The position numbers and the translations under genes were made by a program. A DNA stretch of 25,000 nucleotides from Chrysomallon squamiferum. Its lineage: Eukaryota; Mollusca; Gastropoda; Neomphalida; Peltospiridae. The notes beneath the pieces are model-generated. The model did no database searches. It was not told where the DNA came from and saw only the letters and a list, made by a program, of their open reading frames with translations. This document shows, piece after piece, positions 10,817-21,833 of the stretch. Numbering within the stretch: position 1 is the first letter of the stretch; every line of letters starts with the position of its first letter. The DNA lies in assembly GCA_012295275.1 (NCBI GenBank), contig CM022665.1, positions 42,256,152-42,281,151 on the forward strand, in the 5' to 3' direction.

Positions 10817-10862
<46 letters not shown>
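10740..10862. repeat. Poly(T)-G9 ... poly(A) inverted homopolymers
   Basis: A T run of about 42 (10740-10781) runs directly into nine G (10782-10790). After 33 unrelated bases an A run of about 39 follows (10824-10862). The two arms are fully complementary and could form a long A:T hairpin. No retroposon body was recognised on either side. Confidence 0.8.
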
Positions 10863-10864
<2 letters not shown>

Positions 10865-10925
10865 TTTCCGAGTAAGGGCTAACATCATTTTAAATCTTAA
10901 AAAAGGAACAACAACAACAACAACA

Positions 10926-10956
<31 letters not shown>

Positions 10957-11319
10957 GGAAATCTGTAACTTGAAGTTGTAACTTAACGTTTTCCAACAAC
11001 CAAAAAAAAAAAAAATTCAGTAATTAACTTTTGCTATGCGAATAAAATGGGATATTCTCAAGACAGGTTTGTACTTAAAAAGTTTCCAAAAATGTCTCCC
11101 TCCTGTACAAATGTTTGACCCGACCCTACTAATCAATACAGTAGTCTGTGTACTAATCAATGTCTGTGCCAACTTGTTTCACTACTGAATTAAAACTTCT
11201 ATGGATTCCTTGTAGTTGACACACCCAAGGGAGGTCACTAATGGGTGTGTATTCCCCTTAATCAGTGTGAATTACTCCACTATTTTTCTTCGTCAAACAG
11301 ATAATTTAACGTTTTGTGT

Positions 11320-12360
<1,041 letters not shown>

Positions 12361-12694
12361 ACTGGATTGTTCCAGTATTACCTAACAGAAGTGATAAGAT
12401 AGATAATATACATATGTTACTCTCAAAGTTTATGCTGAAAGCATGTGTGTTTAAGAAAGTTCAAGCTGAAAGCATTAAAACTTCGGATCCACCCGTGACA
12501 TAATTATATTGAACAAGAGTGACAATAGATTCTCAAACCGTTAAGATAAAGTTTACCGTTTAATTAACAAGACACCAAACAAAAAATATAAATTTTCTAT
12601 TGAAATACACACATTTCTGTTACATAACAATGAAAAAAAATAATAAAAAATGTACGGACGGAATAGTTAATTAATAGTAATTAATTAGTTAGTT

Positions 12695-12699
<5 letters not shown>

Positions 12700-12762
<63 letters not shown>

Positions 12763-12877
12763 GAAAAGAAAAATTAAAAAATTAAATCAGAGTTAAAATG
12801 TCATAATTTTTTGTTTTTTTTTTTTTTTTTTTTATAAAATGTTTTTTTCTGATTGTTGTGTATTCTTTACTTCTTTG

Positions 12878-12936
<59 letters not shown>
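12700..12936. repeat. Inverted (AAT)n / (ATT)n pair after gene A stop
   Basis: AAT units run 12700-12753 and ATT units 12882-12936, separated by A-rich and then T-rich sequence, so the whole 237 bases is close to self-complementary. It begins 32 bases beyond the stop codon of claudin-like gene A on the minus strand and would lie in its 3' UTR or just beyond. The same pair exists after gene B. Confidence 0.8.
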
Positions 12937-12967
12937 CGAAAGTCTCCAAACTGCACTATAAACTATT

Positions 12968-13134
12968 TTACACTGGGCCCACGGCTGATGTCGATGAAAC
13001 GGCCATGTCGATAACAAGTAGAGTTCCGCTATGGAAGAACATCAGGCCGCCGATAATGGCGAAAGCCAGAGCCCACGAAAACGGTCCAGTGTTGTTATGT
13101 GTAAACGTTATCACACACAGAATAACAAACGCCG
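12968..13134 (-). pseudogene. Claudin-like gene A, exon 3 (final exon)
   Basis: The acceptor TTTTAACAG ends at 13135. The exon encodes AAFVILCVITFTHNN, then TM4 (WALAFAIIGGLMFFHSGTLL), and ends VGPV followed by TAA at 12968-12970. The exon is 167 nt and begins in phase 1, matching exon 2. It contains part of membrane segment 3, the short second extracellular loop, segment 4 and a short cytoplasmic tail. This exon is intact; the gene is called a pseudogene because of the exon-2 frameshift. It differs little from copy B (one visible Ala/Ser change in TM4). Confidence 0.75.
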
Positions 13135-13424
13135 CTGTTAAAACAAAACAAATTAATAATAAAATAAAATAAATAAATAAATAATAAATAAATAAATAAA
13201 TAAACAAGGTTGAAGTAGTGTTAGTACTAATATTTTTTTCAAATATCCAGTCTCTATAAATAGCATAATTACTACTATTGTTATGATTAACTACTTCTGT
13301 TATTACTACTACTACTACTACAACTAATACAACAACACAGTGACATTAATTATTATTAATATTATTATTATTATAACACCAGCGTATTCATATGTAAAAA
13401 CACAGACACAAACATAAACATAAA

Positions 13425-13480
13425 CATAAACATAAACATATATACATACATACATACATACATACATGCATACATACATT
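13425..13480. repeat. (CATA)n microsatellite in intron 2 of gene A
   Basis: ATAAACATAAACAT units pass into about ten CATA units. The corresponding part of copy B keeps only a short CATA stretch (about 19348-19362). Intron 2 of gene A spans 13135-13721. Confidence 0.8.
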
Positions 13481-13721
13481 GTATTTACATATGTACATGG
13501 AAGCAAACAAATAAATATGTAATTTGATTTAAAAAATTGTACAAATGAAATATAAATATTAGAGAATTACCTCAAATTATAAAATAATATAATTACAAAT
13601 TAAAATATGATACTGAGAAATGATACTTTTATTTACACAATAATCTCAACAATGTTTTACCTGTTTATTTATTATTATTATTATTATAATTATTTACACA
13701 GTAAACTCAACAGTGTTTTAC

Positions 13722-13870
13722 CTGTGATATACGCAAATGAGATGGCTGCAGCGCGGATCGAACTTGATCTCGTGGATGCGCAGACAAACAGACAGGACAG
13801 AGTCAGATACACAACATCGAGAGGAATCCGAGAATTCCAAATGCTTGTGCAGCCTTAAAAGAATCTGAAT
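13722..13870 (-). pseudogene. Claudin-like gene A, exon 2 with 1-bp deletion
   Basis: The acceptor TTTATTTCAG ends at 13871, and the donor CAG|GTAAAAC starts at 13721. The exon encodes membrane segment 2 and the start of segment 3 (in the B frame: AAQAFGILGFL, then LTLSCLFVCAS, then AISFAYIT). It is 149 nt, against 150 nt in copy B. One C:G pair is missing between 13816 and 13817 (plus strand ACAACATCGAG, against ACAACACTCGAG in B and C). The frame shifts to SMLCI and stops, giving a predicted 95-residue product that ends within segment 2. The rest of the exon still reads well in the B frame, so the break is recent, polymorphic, or a base-call error. Confidence 0.8.
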
Positions 13871-14183
13871 CTGAAATAAATAAACAAATAAATAAATATA
13901 TATATATATAAACACATACACACACAGACGCACAGATACACACACACACACATGCACACACAGAGAAGAGAGAGAGATAAATTGATAAATTAAATATTAT
14001 ATACATATACGCTTCTTTAATAAACATCTAAAGAAAATTAGGACTAAAAATATTCGTATTTCCAGTTTTAACATGATCAGACAAATCATTACAGCCTCAG
14101 TATTCAAATGACCATAATTCATCAACCTACTGTCAAATTTGCTGAAATGGATGTTTCTAGAAAAGTACATTTACTACTATTTA

Positions 14184-14232
<49 letters not shown>

Positions 14233-14855
14233 GTTGTTGTTGTTGTTGTTGTTTTTATTGTTTTTATTGTTAATTATTATTATTATTTTTTACATAGAGC
14301 TAATCTGAATAATGATGACCCTTTGACCTTTACTTTGACTTTGTGGATCATGTGGCCTTGAAATGACCTTTCAGCTCTGCGTGTTTTCTACAAATTAATC
14401 GGAGTTAATTTACGTTTCTTTGTCCTCTAAAAATCTGCAGCCTGAGGATTTAAAGTGAAAATTCATTCCTGAAACACGGATTATGCAAGAACCCATTGAT
14501 GAATTACTGTGTCTGTTCTGATGATAATGAAAGAAAGTCCAATGCAAAAATAATGATCTGGGCTCCAGGATCTCATTGATTATTTCAGTCCGATTACAAA
14601 CTCAAATGTTATTTATATAAATATACAGATTTCAATTCTTTTCTTTTTTTTAATATATATATTTTTGATTATTTAAAAAAAATATATATAGCTGGTGCTA
14701 CTACTACTTCTACTAATACTACTACTACTACTACTACTAATACTAATACTATTTCTTTAACAATCGTAAACTGACAAAACATTATTATAATGATTATTTT
14801 GATTATTTATTTATTTTATTTTATTTTATTTTATTATTATTATTTTTTTACTTAC
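13871..14855 (-). other. Intron 1 of claudin-like gene A
   Basis: Holds AT/AC/AG dinucleotide runs (about 13895-13978), a unique ~150-bp segment at 14087-14185 that is also found in copies B (20452-20550) and C (23463-23560), an ATT-to-GTT array (about 14186-14250), a moderately complex stretch at 14300-14600 and CTA triplets (14697-14750). No further exon was seen. Confidence 0.6.
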
Positions 14856-15075
14856 TGGAATCGTGAACATTACTGTCGCAAGTGCCGTCCCGGCAACTCT
14901 GGAACAGACCTGAATTGATATCAACCGTTGTTGGTGGTAAACCTGCTCCTGTTGAACCTAGTCCTATTTTGAAGTTCCAGTAGGGACTAGCAAAACCCAC
15001 CAGATATGTCACTGAAGCGAAGAAACAGAAATAATTAGAAACTTTCGACAGCAAGGACGCATCAGAGAAACCCAT
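14856..15075 (-). pseudogene. Claudin-like gene A, exon 1 (start exon)
   Basis: Starts MGFSDASLLSKVSNYF in a good context (AAGATGG). It contains membrane segment 1 (about residues 12-29), then W33, then SGLFQSCRDGTC. The W...GL-aromatic...C...C arrangement in loop 1 is the hallmark of the claudin/PMP22/EMP/MP20 superfamily (GLW in most members, GLF here). It ends at a GTAAGT donor (14855-14850) after 73 codons plus one base. The exon itself is intact. It is two codons longer than exon 1 of copy B, and nearly all differences fall in loop 1. It is labelled pseudogene only because exon 2 of this copy is frameshifted. Confidence 0.75.
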
Positions 15076-15160
15076 CTTACCGATCTGTTGTTGCTGAAAA
15101 CGACGACAACGTCAGTTCTGCTGCTACCCGAAATGTGACCAAGACGTGTCTGTAATACGA

Positions 15161-15168
15161 GATTTATA
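15161..15168 (-). promoter_or_regulatory. TATA box of claudin-like gene A
   Basis: The minus strand reads TATAAATC about 86 bases upstream of the ATG. The same box and over 100 surrounding bases are nearly unchanged upstream of gene B. Transcription would start near 15137, leaving a 5' UTR of about 60 bases. The 5' UTR includes CAACAACAGATCGGTAAG just before the ATG. Confidence 0.55.
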
Positions 15169-15528
15169 GTTGATGGGTAAATAGTTACAGAAAAAACAAA
15201 CTTTTGTTATGTAGCAACATTTCTCCACTTCAGTGGACTTGGACTTTTGTCGCACCCTTAAAAATGTTCAATTACAAATGGTATAAATATGTCAATTTAA
15301 AAACGGGTCCTTTTCGCGATAAACTCGAGTGTGTCTGGACTTTTCCATTACAAAATTCATAACCAGTTCAGTACTTTTCTTAGTTCAGATACACAGGCTT
15401 ATCGTTCAGTGATTTATGTGACTAATGCTTAAACATTTCTGAAAACGTCTCTTAAAAGAATAAAGTTCAGTAACATAACTACTTACTTTTACTTTAATAA
15501 AAATAAACTATGAATCTAGATTAATCAA

Positions 15529-15531
<3 letters not shown>

Positions 15532-15600
<69 letters not shown>
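15532..15600. repeat. (CT)n at the edge of duplication copy A
   Basis: About 34 CT units mark the point where similarity to copy B stops. At the matching place copy B continues with AAAT units (21955 onward). Confidence 0.9.
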
Positions 15601-15603
<3 letters not shown>

Positions 15604-15734
15604 TTACAGAAACAGCTAAATACGTTCCCTGTGATTATTATAGTTTTAAATAAAAAACACGTTGAAGACTTTATCATAACAACCAAGGATTTACCCACAA
15701 TATTCCGTACGCATATAGTAAAATTACGAATATG

Positions 15735-15773
<39 letters not shown>

Positions 15774-15787
15774 ACTCTAAATTGCAT

Positions 15788-15895
15788 CAGTCTGTCTGTC
15801 ACTGTTTCTCGTGGAACCCATAGCGACCCCTGGCGGAATCCTCGTGTTCCGGGGAACCCCGGTTTGGAAACACTAGTCTAGTCAGACTTGTAACA
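15788..15895 (-). mobile_element. hAT-like terminal fragment
   Basis: Read on the minus strand from about 15893, the sequence goes CTAGTGTTTCCAAACCGGGG, then TTCCCCGGAACACGAGG, then GGGTTCCACGAGAAACAGTG. This layered GGTTCC/GGAACC composition following a TAGTGTTTCC start resembles the termini of hAT-type DNA transposons and their short non-autonomous derivatives. A second terminus and a target-site duplication were not found. An A run of about 34 (15738-15771) lies on the other side. Assignment is by resemblance. Confidence 0.4.
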
Positions 15896-16259
15896 GAATA
15901 TTCATTCCTAAATACCTACACAAATATATACAAATTGCATACATACGTAATCAGACATGTATAATACGACAGAATATGCACATTTTTTTTGTTTTGTTTA
16001 GTTATCCCTTGTGGGGCGGATGTATCGTCTATCGACAACCCACGCAGTTTTGAGAGGTCGTTGTTGAGAGGTTGGGACTTTGACCCGTTCTGTCAGCGCA
16101 TTCCCAGTCTACGTGCAGAATCTAATCAAAACACAGAGCATATTAATTCTTAAATACACAGATGTATGTACGGACATACGTATGAATGTAGGTTAGGACG
16201 AATTTTATTTCAATTAAGTTGTATATCTGTTTTTAAAGTATTTTTGAAGTAATTTTAAA

Positions 16260-16405
16260 GTGTGTGTATATGTGTGGACGTATATGTATATGTGTATATA
16301 CGTCAGTGTATATATGTTTGTACGTCTATGTATGTGTGTATGTATGAATGTCTATGTCTGTTTGTATGTATGTGTGTACGTGTGTGTGTGTGTGTGTGTG
16401 TTTGT
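16260..16405. repeat. GT/TATG-rich tract
   Basis: Degenerate GTGTGTATATGTGTG, TATGTATG and TACGT units end in a pure GT run (about 16380-16401). The composition mirrors, on the opposite strand, the CA-rich tract at 3330-4050. Confidence 0.85.
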
Positions 16406-16618
16406 GAGTCTATAAACATTTGTGGTATGTTTTCAAGGTGAAAGGTTTTACAGTGACTAAGCACTGACTTTGTCCAAAAGGAAGTAACTATGTGTTACAA
16501 CTTGGTCAGTAAATACGAGATATGGGTTGCAATGTCTAACTGTCTTAGTGTTTATCTGTTAAAAGTGTAAGGACAAAACAGATCTCTGTTCATTCGTTCC
16601 TATCCATGAACACAGTAC

Positions 16619-16625
<7 letters not shown>

Positions 16626-16700
<75 letters not shown>
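16626..16700. repeat. (GA)n microsatellite
   Basis: About 37 uninterrupted AG units. It is the only long dinucleotide array in the window with the purine-rich strand as plus; all the long arrays near the claudin-like loci are CT on plus. Confidence 0.95.
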
Positions 16701-16704
<4 letters not shown>

Positions 16705-16974
16705 GATTTATTATGTGATCAGGTAATTGTTTAGGCAGTCTATTTCCGTTTCATTACTGTGTTTATAACGAAGAAATATACAATATATTTAGATAATGTA
16801 TGCAAATCGTTCTAGAAAATTGTTCTCAGGATGATTAACTAGTTTAAGTTAAGAATTCTGGTCTCTATTTGAATTATCTCCCTTAGACTAGAAAGATTAA
16901 TTTCGACACCTGAAAATTAAACTGAGAGAAAACTAATGTCAAATAGTATTCATTCATTTAAGCTTTAATGTTTC

Positions 16975-17009
<35 letters not shown>

Positions 17010-17705
17010 CAACAACGACATTATAATTTACAGAATGATTTCTGTTTAAAATGTAACAATATTCGTGTGTGTATAATTTCCATTATTTATTTGTTAGTTT
17101 GTTTGTTTGTTTGTTTCTTTAATCTAAGTCCATCAGTTTTATTACGTGACGTCCGTTTCGTAACTTTCTTTTTCTTTTTTTTTAAACGTAAATTCTTTCC
17201 ATTTCAAAACACAAATCTTCCTTTTCTGATCATTATAACTTATCTACAAATGAAAACAAGCAAATATTGCTGATTACCTTTTACTGGTATAGTAAAGTTG
17301 TTCTCAAACAATAGTACTATAATAATAATATGAAATCTGTAACTTGAAGTTTTAACTTAACGTTTTCAAACAACCAAACATGTTATTTAAAAAATGGCGT
17401 AATTAACTTCAGTAATTAACTTTTGCTAATGGGATATTCTCCATACAGGTTTGTACTTAAAAAGTTTCCAAAAATGTCTCCCTCCTGTACAAATGTTTGA
17501 CCCGACCCTACTAATCAATACAGTAGTCTGTGTACTAATCAATGTCTGTGCCAACTTGTTTCACTACTGAATTAAAACTTCTATGGATTCCTTGTAGTTG
17601 ACACACCCAAGGGAGGTCACTAATGGGTGTGTATTCCCCTTAATCAGTGTGAATTATTCCACTGTTTTTCTTCGTCAAACAGATAATTTAACGTTTTGTG
17701 TGAAA

Positions 17706-17777
<72 letters not shown>

Positions 17778-18194
17778 AGATGTGAATAGGAAATACATAC
17801 GAACAGTATCTTTGTTTCTATCTTCTTTATTCTGTTAATTATTTATTTATTTAATTTAATTTGATTTTACTTTTTTTTTAAATGTATTTACTTATTATTA
17901 TTTTTGTTCTTTGTTTATTTGTTTATTTATTATTTTTATTTTTTTTTTTCATTTTTTTAAATTTATACATTTATTTTTTTCAAAATTACTTAATTTAATA
18001 GGGTGTATGTTTATCGAATCTTTGACAATATATTTTAATATATGAAATTGCAGAAAATAATTTAGACAAACAATGCCAATAATATTCAATTAAAACATTT
18101 TTTTCTTTTATTTATTTATTTATTTATTTATTTATTTTAATCCCGTCCTACTCGCCATTGATGACTGAGTCTTTAAAGGTTTTTTCTCTCCATT

Positions 18195-18255
<61 letters not shown>

Positions 18256-18641
18256 AGACTGGATTGTTCCAGTATTACCTAACAGAAGTGATAAGATAGA
18301 TAATATACATATATAACTGCAAAGTGTGTAACAAATAAGAAGAAATGTGTATGTTCTTGTGTGCGCATGTGTGTGTTTCTGTGTGTGAAGAAAGTTTATG
18401 CTGAAAGCATTAAAACTTCGGATCCACGCGTGACATAATTACATTGAACAAGAGTGACAACAGATTCACAAACCGTTAAGATAAAGTTTACCGTTTAATA
18501 AACCAGAAACCAAACAAAAAATATAAATTTTCTATTGAAATACACACATTTCTGTTGCATAACAACGAAAAAAAAAAAAAAATATATATATATATATGGA
18601 CGGAATAGATAATTAATAGTAATTAGTTAGTTAGTTAGTTA

Positions 18642-18644
<3 letters not shown>

Positions 18645-18701
<57 letters not shown>

Positions 18702-18820
18702 GAAAAAAAAGAAAAGAAAAGTTAAAAAATTGTCAGTTAAAATGTTTTAATTTTTTCTTTTTTGTTTTGTTTATAAAATGGGGTTTTCTGATAGTCGTGT
18801 ACTCTTTATTTCTTTGTTTA

Positions 18821-18871
<51 letters not shown>
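18645..18871. repeat. Inverted (AAT)n / (ATT)n pair after gene B stop
   Basis: AAT units at about 18645-18696 and ATT units at about 18823-18871 flank A-rich and T-rich sequence, as in copy A. The pair starts 38 bases after the stop codon of gene B. Confidence 0.8.
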
Positions 18872-18872
<1 letters not shown>

Positions 18873-18908
18873 TTACTCGAAAGTCTCCAAACTGCACTAT
18901 AAACTATT

Positions 18909-19075
18909 TTACACTGGGCCCACGGCTGATGTCGATGAAACGGCCATGTCGATAACAAGTAGAGTTCCACTATGGAAGAACATCAGGCCGCCGATAATGG
19001 AGAAAGCGAGAGCCCACGAAAACGGTCCAGTGTTGTTATGTGTAAACGTTATCACACACAGAATAACAAACGCCG
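18909..19075 (-). CDS. Claudin-like gene B, exon 3 (final exon)
   Basis: Encodes residues 122 (split codon) to 176: the end of membrane segment 3, the short loop with HNNTGPFSW, segment 4 (about 142-163) and a 13-residue tail ending GPV. The acceptor TTTTAACAG ends at 19076 and the stop TAA is at 18909-18911. Length and phase equal exon 3 of copy A. The protein ends in a hydrophobic residue, as PDZ-binding claudins do, but the tail is not the usual YV. Plus-strand open frames over this exon are shadows. Confidence 0.85.
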
Positions 19076-19519
19076 CTGTTAAAACAAAACAAATTAATTA
19101 TAAAATAAAATTAAATAATAAATAAATAAATAAATAAATAAATAAACAAGGTTGAAGTAGTGTTAGTACTAATATTTTTTACAAATACCCAGTCACTATA
19201 AATAGCATAATTACTACTATTCCTATGATTAACTACTTCTGTTATTACTACTACTACTACTGTTACTACTACTACTACTACTACGCAGTGACATTAATTA
19301 TTATTAATATGATTATTATAACGTCAGCGTATACGTATGTATTAACACATACATACATATATTGTATTTATATATGTACATGCAAGCAAACATTAAATAT
19401 GATATTTGATTTAAAAATATGTACAAATGAAAATAAAAACAAATAAATTATCAAATAATATAATTTTAAAATATGATACTGAGAAATGAACTTTTTATTT
19501 AAATAATCAACAGAGATTT

Positions 19520-19977
19520 TTTACCTGTTTATTTATTTATTATTATTATTATAAAAATTTACAAAAATAAGTGTTTTTTACCTGTTTATTATTATTATTA
19601 TTATTATAATTATTTACACAGTAATCTCAACAGTGTTTTACCTGTTTATTTATTTTATTATTATTATAATTATTTTAAACTCAACAGTGTTTTACCTGTT
19701 TATTTATTTATTATTATTATCTCAACAGTGTTTTACCTGTTTATTTATTTATTATTATTATTTAATTATTTTAAACTCAACAGTGTTTTACCTGTTTATT
19801 TATTTATTATTATTATTATAATTATTTACACAGTAATCTCAACAGTGTTTTACCTGTTTATTTATTTATTATTATTATTATAATTATTTACACAATAATC
19901 TCAACAGTGTTTTACCTGTTTATTTATTTATTATTATTATTATAATTATTTACACAATAAACTCAACAGTGTTTTAC
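19520..19977. repeat. Tandem array of exon-2 donor-like units, copy B
   Basis: Eight units of about 41-62 bases precede the true exon-2 junction. On the minus strand each contains AAACAG|GTAAAA(A/C)AC, and most go on to ACTGTTGAG and TGTGTAAATAATTATAATAAT. The units fall at about 19521, 19577, 19636, 19691, 19732, 19787, 19848 and 19910 (plus-strand TTTACCTGTTTA). The real donor is at 19977. Copy A has only one extra unit (about 13656). There are no unique spacers, so this is not a CRISPR. Confidence 0.85.
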
Positions 19978-20127
19978 CTGTGATATATGCAAATGAGATG
20001 GTGGCAGCACGGATCGAACTTGATCTCATGGATGCGCAGACAAACAGACAGGACAGAGTCAGATACACAACACTCGAGAGGAATCCGAGAATTCCAAACG
20101 CTTGTGCAGCCTTGATAGAATCTGGAT
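19978..20127 (-). CDS. Claudin-like gene B, exon 2
   Basis: The acceptor TTTATTTCAG ends at 20128 and the donor CACAG|GTAAAAC begins at 19977. At 150 nt it enters and leaves in phase 1, so it can be skipped without changing the frame. It encodes residues 72-121 plus one base: NPDSIK, membrane segment 2 (about 79-102, with GILGFLSSVVYLTLSCLFVC), a short basic intracellular turn (MRSSSIR) and the start of segment 3 (AATISFAYIT). No frameshift is present, in contrast to copy A. Confidence 0.87.
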
Positions 20128-20547
20128 CTGAAATAAATAAACAAATAAATAAGTAAATATATATATATATAAAAACACACACACACACACACACACAAAC
20201 ACACAGACGCACAGACATACACACACATAAGTAAGTAAATAAATATATATATATATATATATATATACATAAACACACAGAGACGCACAGATACACAAAC
20301 ACATAGAGAGAGAGAGAGAGAGAGAGATAAACTAAATGTTGCTTGTATAAATATATTTAAGTTATGTATATACACGCTTCTTTAATAAACATTTAAGAAA
20401 ATTAGGGCTGAAAATACTCGTATTTCAAGTTTTAACATGATTATTCAAATGGTTACAGCCTCAGTATTCAAATGACCAAAATTCATCAACCTATTGTCAA
20501 ATTTGCTGAAATGGATGTTTGTAGAAAAGTAAATTTACTACTATTTA

Positions 20548-20581
<34 letters not shown>

Positions 20582-21221
20582 TTATTTTATTAATTAAATT
20601 ATTTTTTATTTATTAATTATTATTTATTATTATTAATAATTTTTTTTTTTTTTTTTTTTTTCATAGAGCTAATCTGAATAGTGATGACCCTTTGACCTTT
20701 ACTTTGACTTTGTGGATAATGTGGCCTTGAAATGACCTTGCATGAAAAATTCAGCTCTGCGTGTTTCTACAAAATAATCGAATTTACGCCTGTAAAAATC
20801 TGCAGCCTGAGGATTTAAAACGAAAACCCATTATGCAAGAACCCCTTGATGAATTACTGTGTCTGTTCAGGTGATAGGAAAGAAAGTCCAGTGCAGTAAT
20901 AATTATCTGGTCTCCAGGATCTCATTGATTATTCAGTCAGATTACAAACTTTTTATTTTAAATATTTTTCAATTTTTATTTATTTTATATATATTTTGTT
21001 TGATTATTATTTTTTTAAATATATAACTGGTGCTACTACTCTATTTCTTTAATAATCGTAAACTGACAAAACATTATTATAATGATTATTTTCATTATTT
21101 ATTTATTTTATTTTATTTTATTTTTATTTTTATTTTTATTTTTATTTTTATTTTTATTTTTATTTTTATTTTTATTTTTATTTATTTATTTTCTTCTTCT
21201 TTTTTTTATTTTTTTACTTAC
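20128..21221 (-). other. Intron 1 of claudin-like gene B
   Basis: A locally doubled segment (about 20143-20300) repeats the order TATATA, ACACAC, AGACGCACAGA, which occurs once in copy A. It also holds the ~150-bp segment shared with A and C (20452-20550), an ATT array (about 20550-20585), and a hexanucleotide ATTTTT array of about 12 units (21110-21184). No extra exon was seen. Confidence 0.65.
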
Positions 21222-21435
21222 TGGAATCGTCAAAAATACTGCCGCAAGTGCCGTCTACACAACTCTGGAACAGACCTGAATTGACATCAACCGTTGTTGT
21301 ACCTGTTCCTGTTGGACTTGTTATTGTTTTGAAGTTCCAGTAGGGACTAGCAAAACCCACCAGATATGCCACTGAAGCGAAGAAACAGAAATAATTAGAA
21401 ACTTTCGACAGCAAGGACGCATCAGAGAAACCCAT
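21222..21435 (-). CDS. Claudin-like gene B, exon 1 (start exon)
   Basis: Begins MGFSDASLLSKVSNYF in context AAGATGG and encodes 71 residues plus one base, ending at GTAAGT (21221-21216). It contains membrane segment 1 (about 12-29), W33, GLF at 54-56, C59 and C64. Together with exons 2 and 3 the gene encodes a 176-residue four-segment membrane protein, a normal size for the claudin/PMP22 superfamily. Such proteins sit in the plasma membrane and act in cell junctions, as channel subunits or in membrane organisation; which role applies here cannot be told. Superfamily membership is firm, the subfamily is not. Confidence 0.88.
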
Positions 21436-21520
21436 CTTACCGATCTGTTGTTGCTGAAGACGACGACAACGTCAGTTCTGCTGCTACCCGAAATGTGACC
21501 AAGACGTGTCTGTAATACGA

Positions 21521-21528
21521 GATTTATA
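21521..21528 (-). promoter_or_regulatory. TATA box of claudin-like gene B
   Basis: TATAAATC on the minus strand lies 86 bases upstream of the ATG, in the same context and at the same distance as in copy A. A transcription start near 21497 is predicted. Confidence 0.55.
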
Positions 21529-21762
21529 GTTGATGGGTATATAGTTACAGAAAAAACAAACTTTTGTTATGTAGCAACATTTATCTACTTCAGTGGACTT
21601 TGACTTTTATGGCACCCTCAAAAATTTTCAATTACAAATTGTCAGTTTAAGGTATAAACTCGAGTGTTTCTGGACTTTTCCATTAGAAAATTTATAACCA
21701 GTTCAGTACTTTTCTTAGTTCAGATACACAGGCTTATCATTCAGTGATTTATGTGACTAAAT

Positions 21763-21764
<2 letters not shown>

Positions 21765-21829
<65 letters not shown>
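21765..21829. repeat. (CT)n inserted in the gene B upstream region
   Basis: About 32 CT units plus a short imperfect tail (to about 21855) interrupt sequence that is continuous in copy A around 15425, about 330 bases upstream of the gene B start codon. Confidence 0.9.

Positions 21830-21833
<4 letters not shown>

Larger units (their letters stand above)
15896..17331. other. Spacer between the duplication copies
   Basis: Unrelated to the repeated blocks. It contains a small open stretch of unknown nature (16002-16153), a GT/TATG-rich tract (16260-16405), a GA array (16626-16700) and an AAT-to-AAC array (16976-17018). No gene is supported. Confidence 0.6.

Noticed and set aside
18778-19125. 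Plus-strand frame over 18909-19075 (and the equal one at 12858-13172)
   Set aside because: Antisense of exon 3 of the claudin-like genes.
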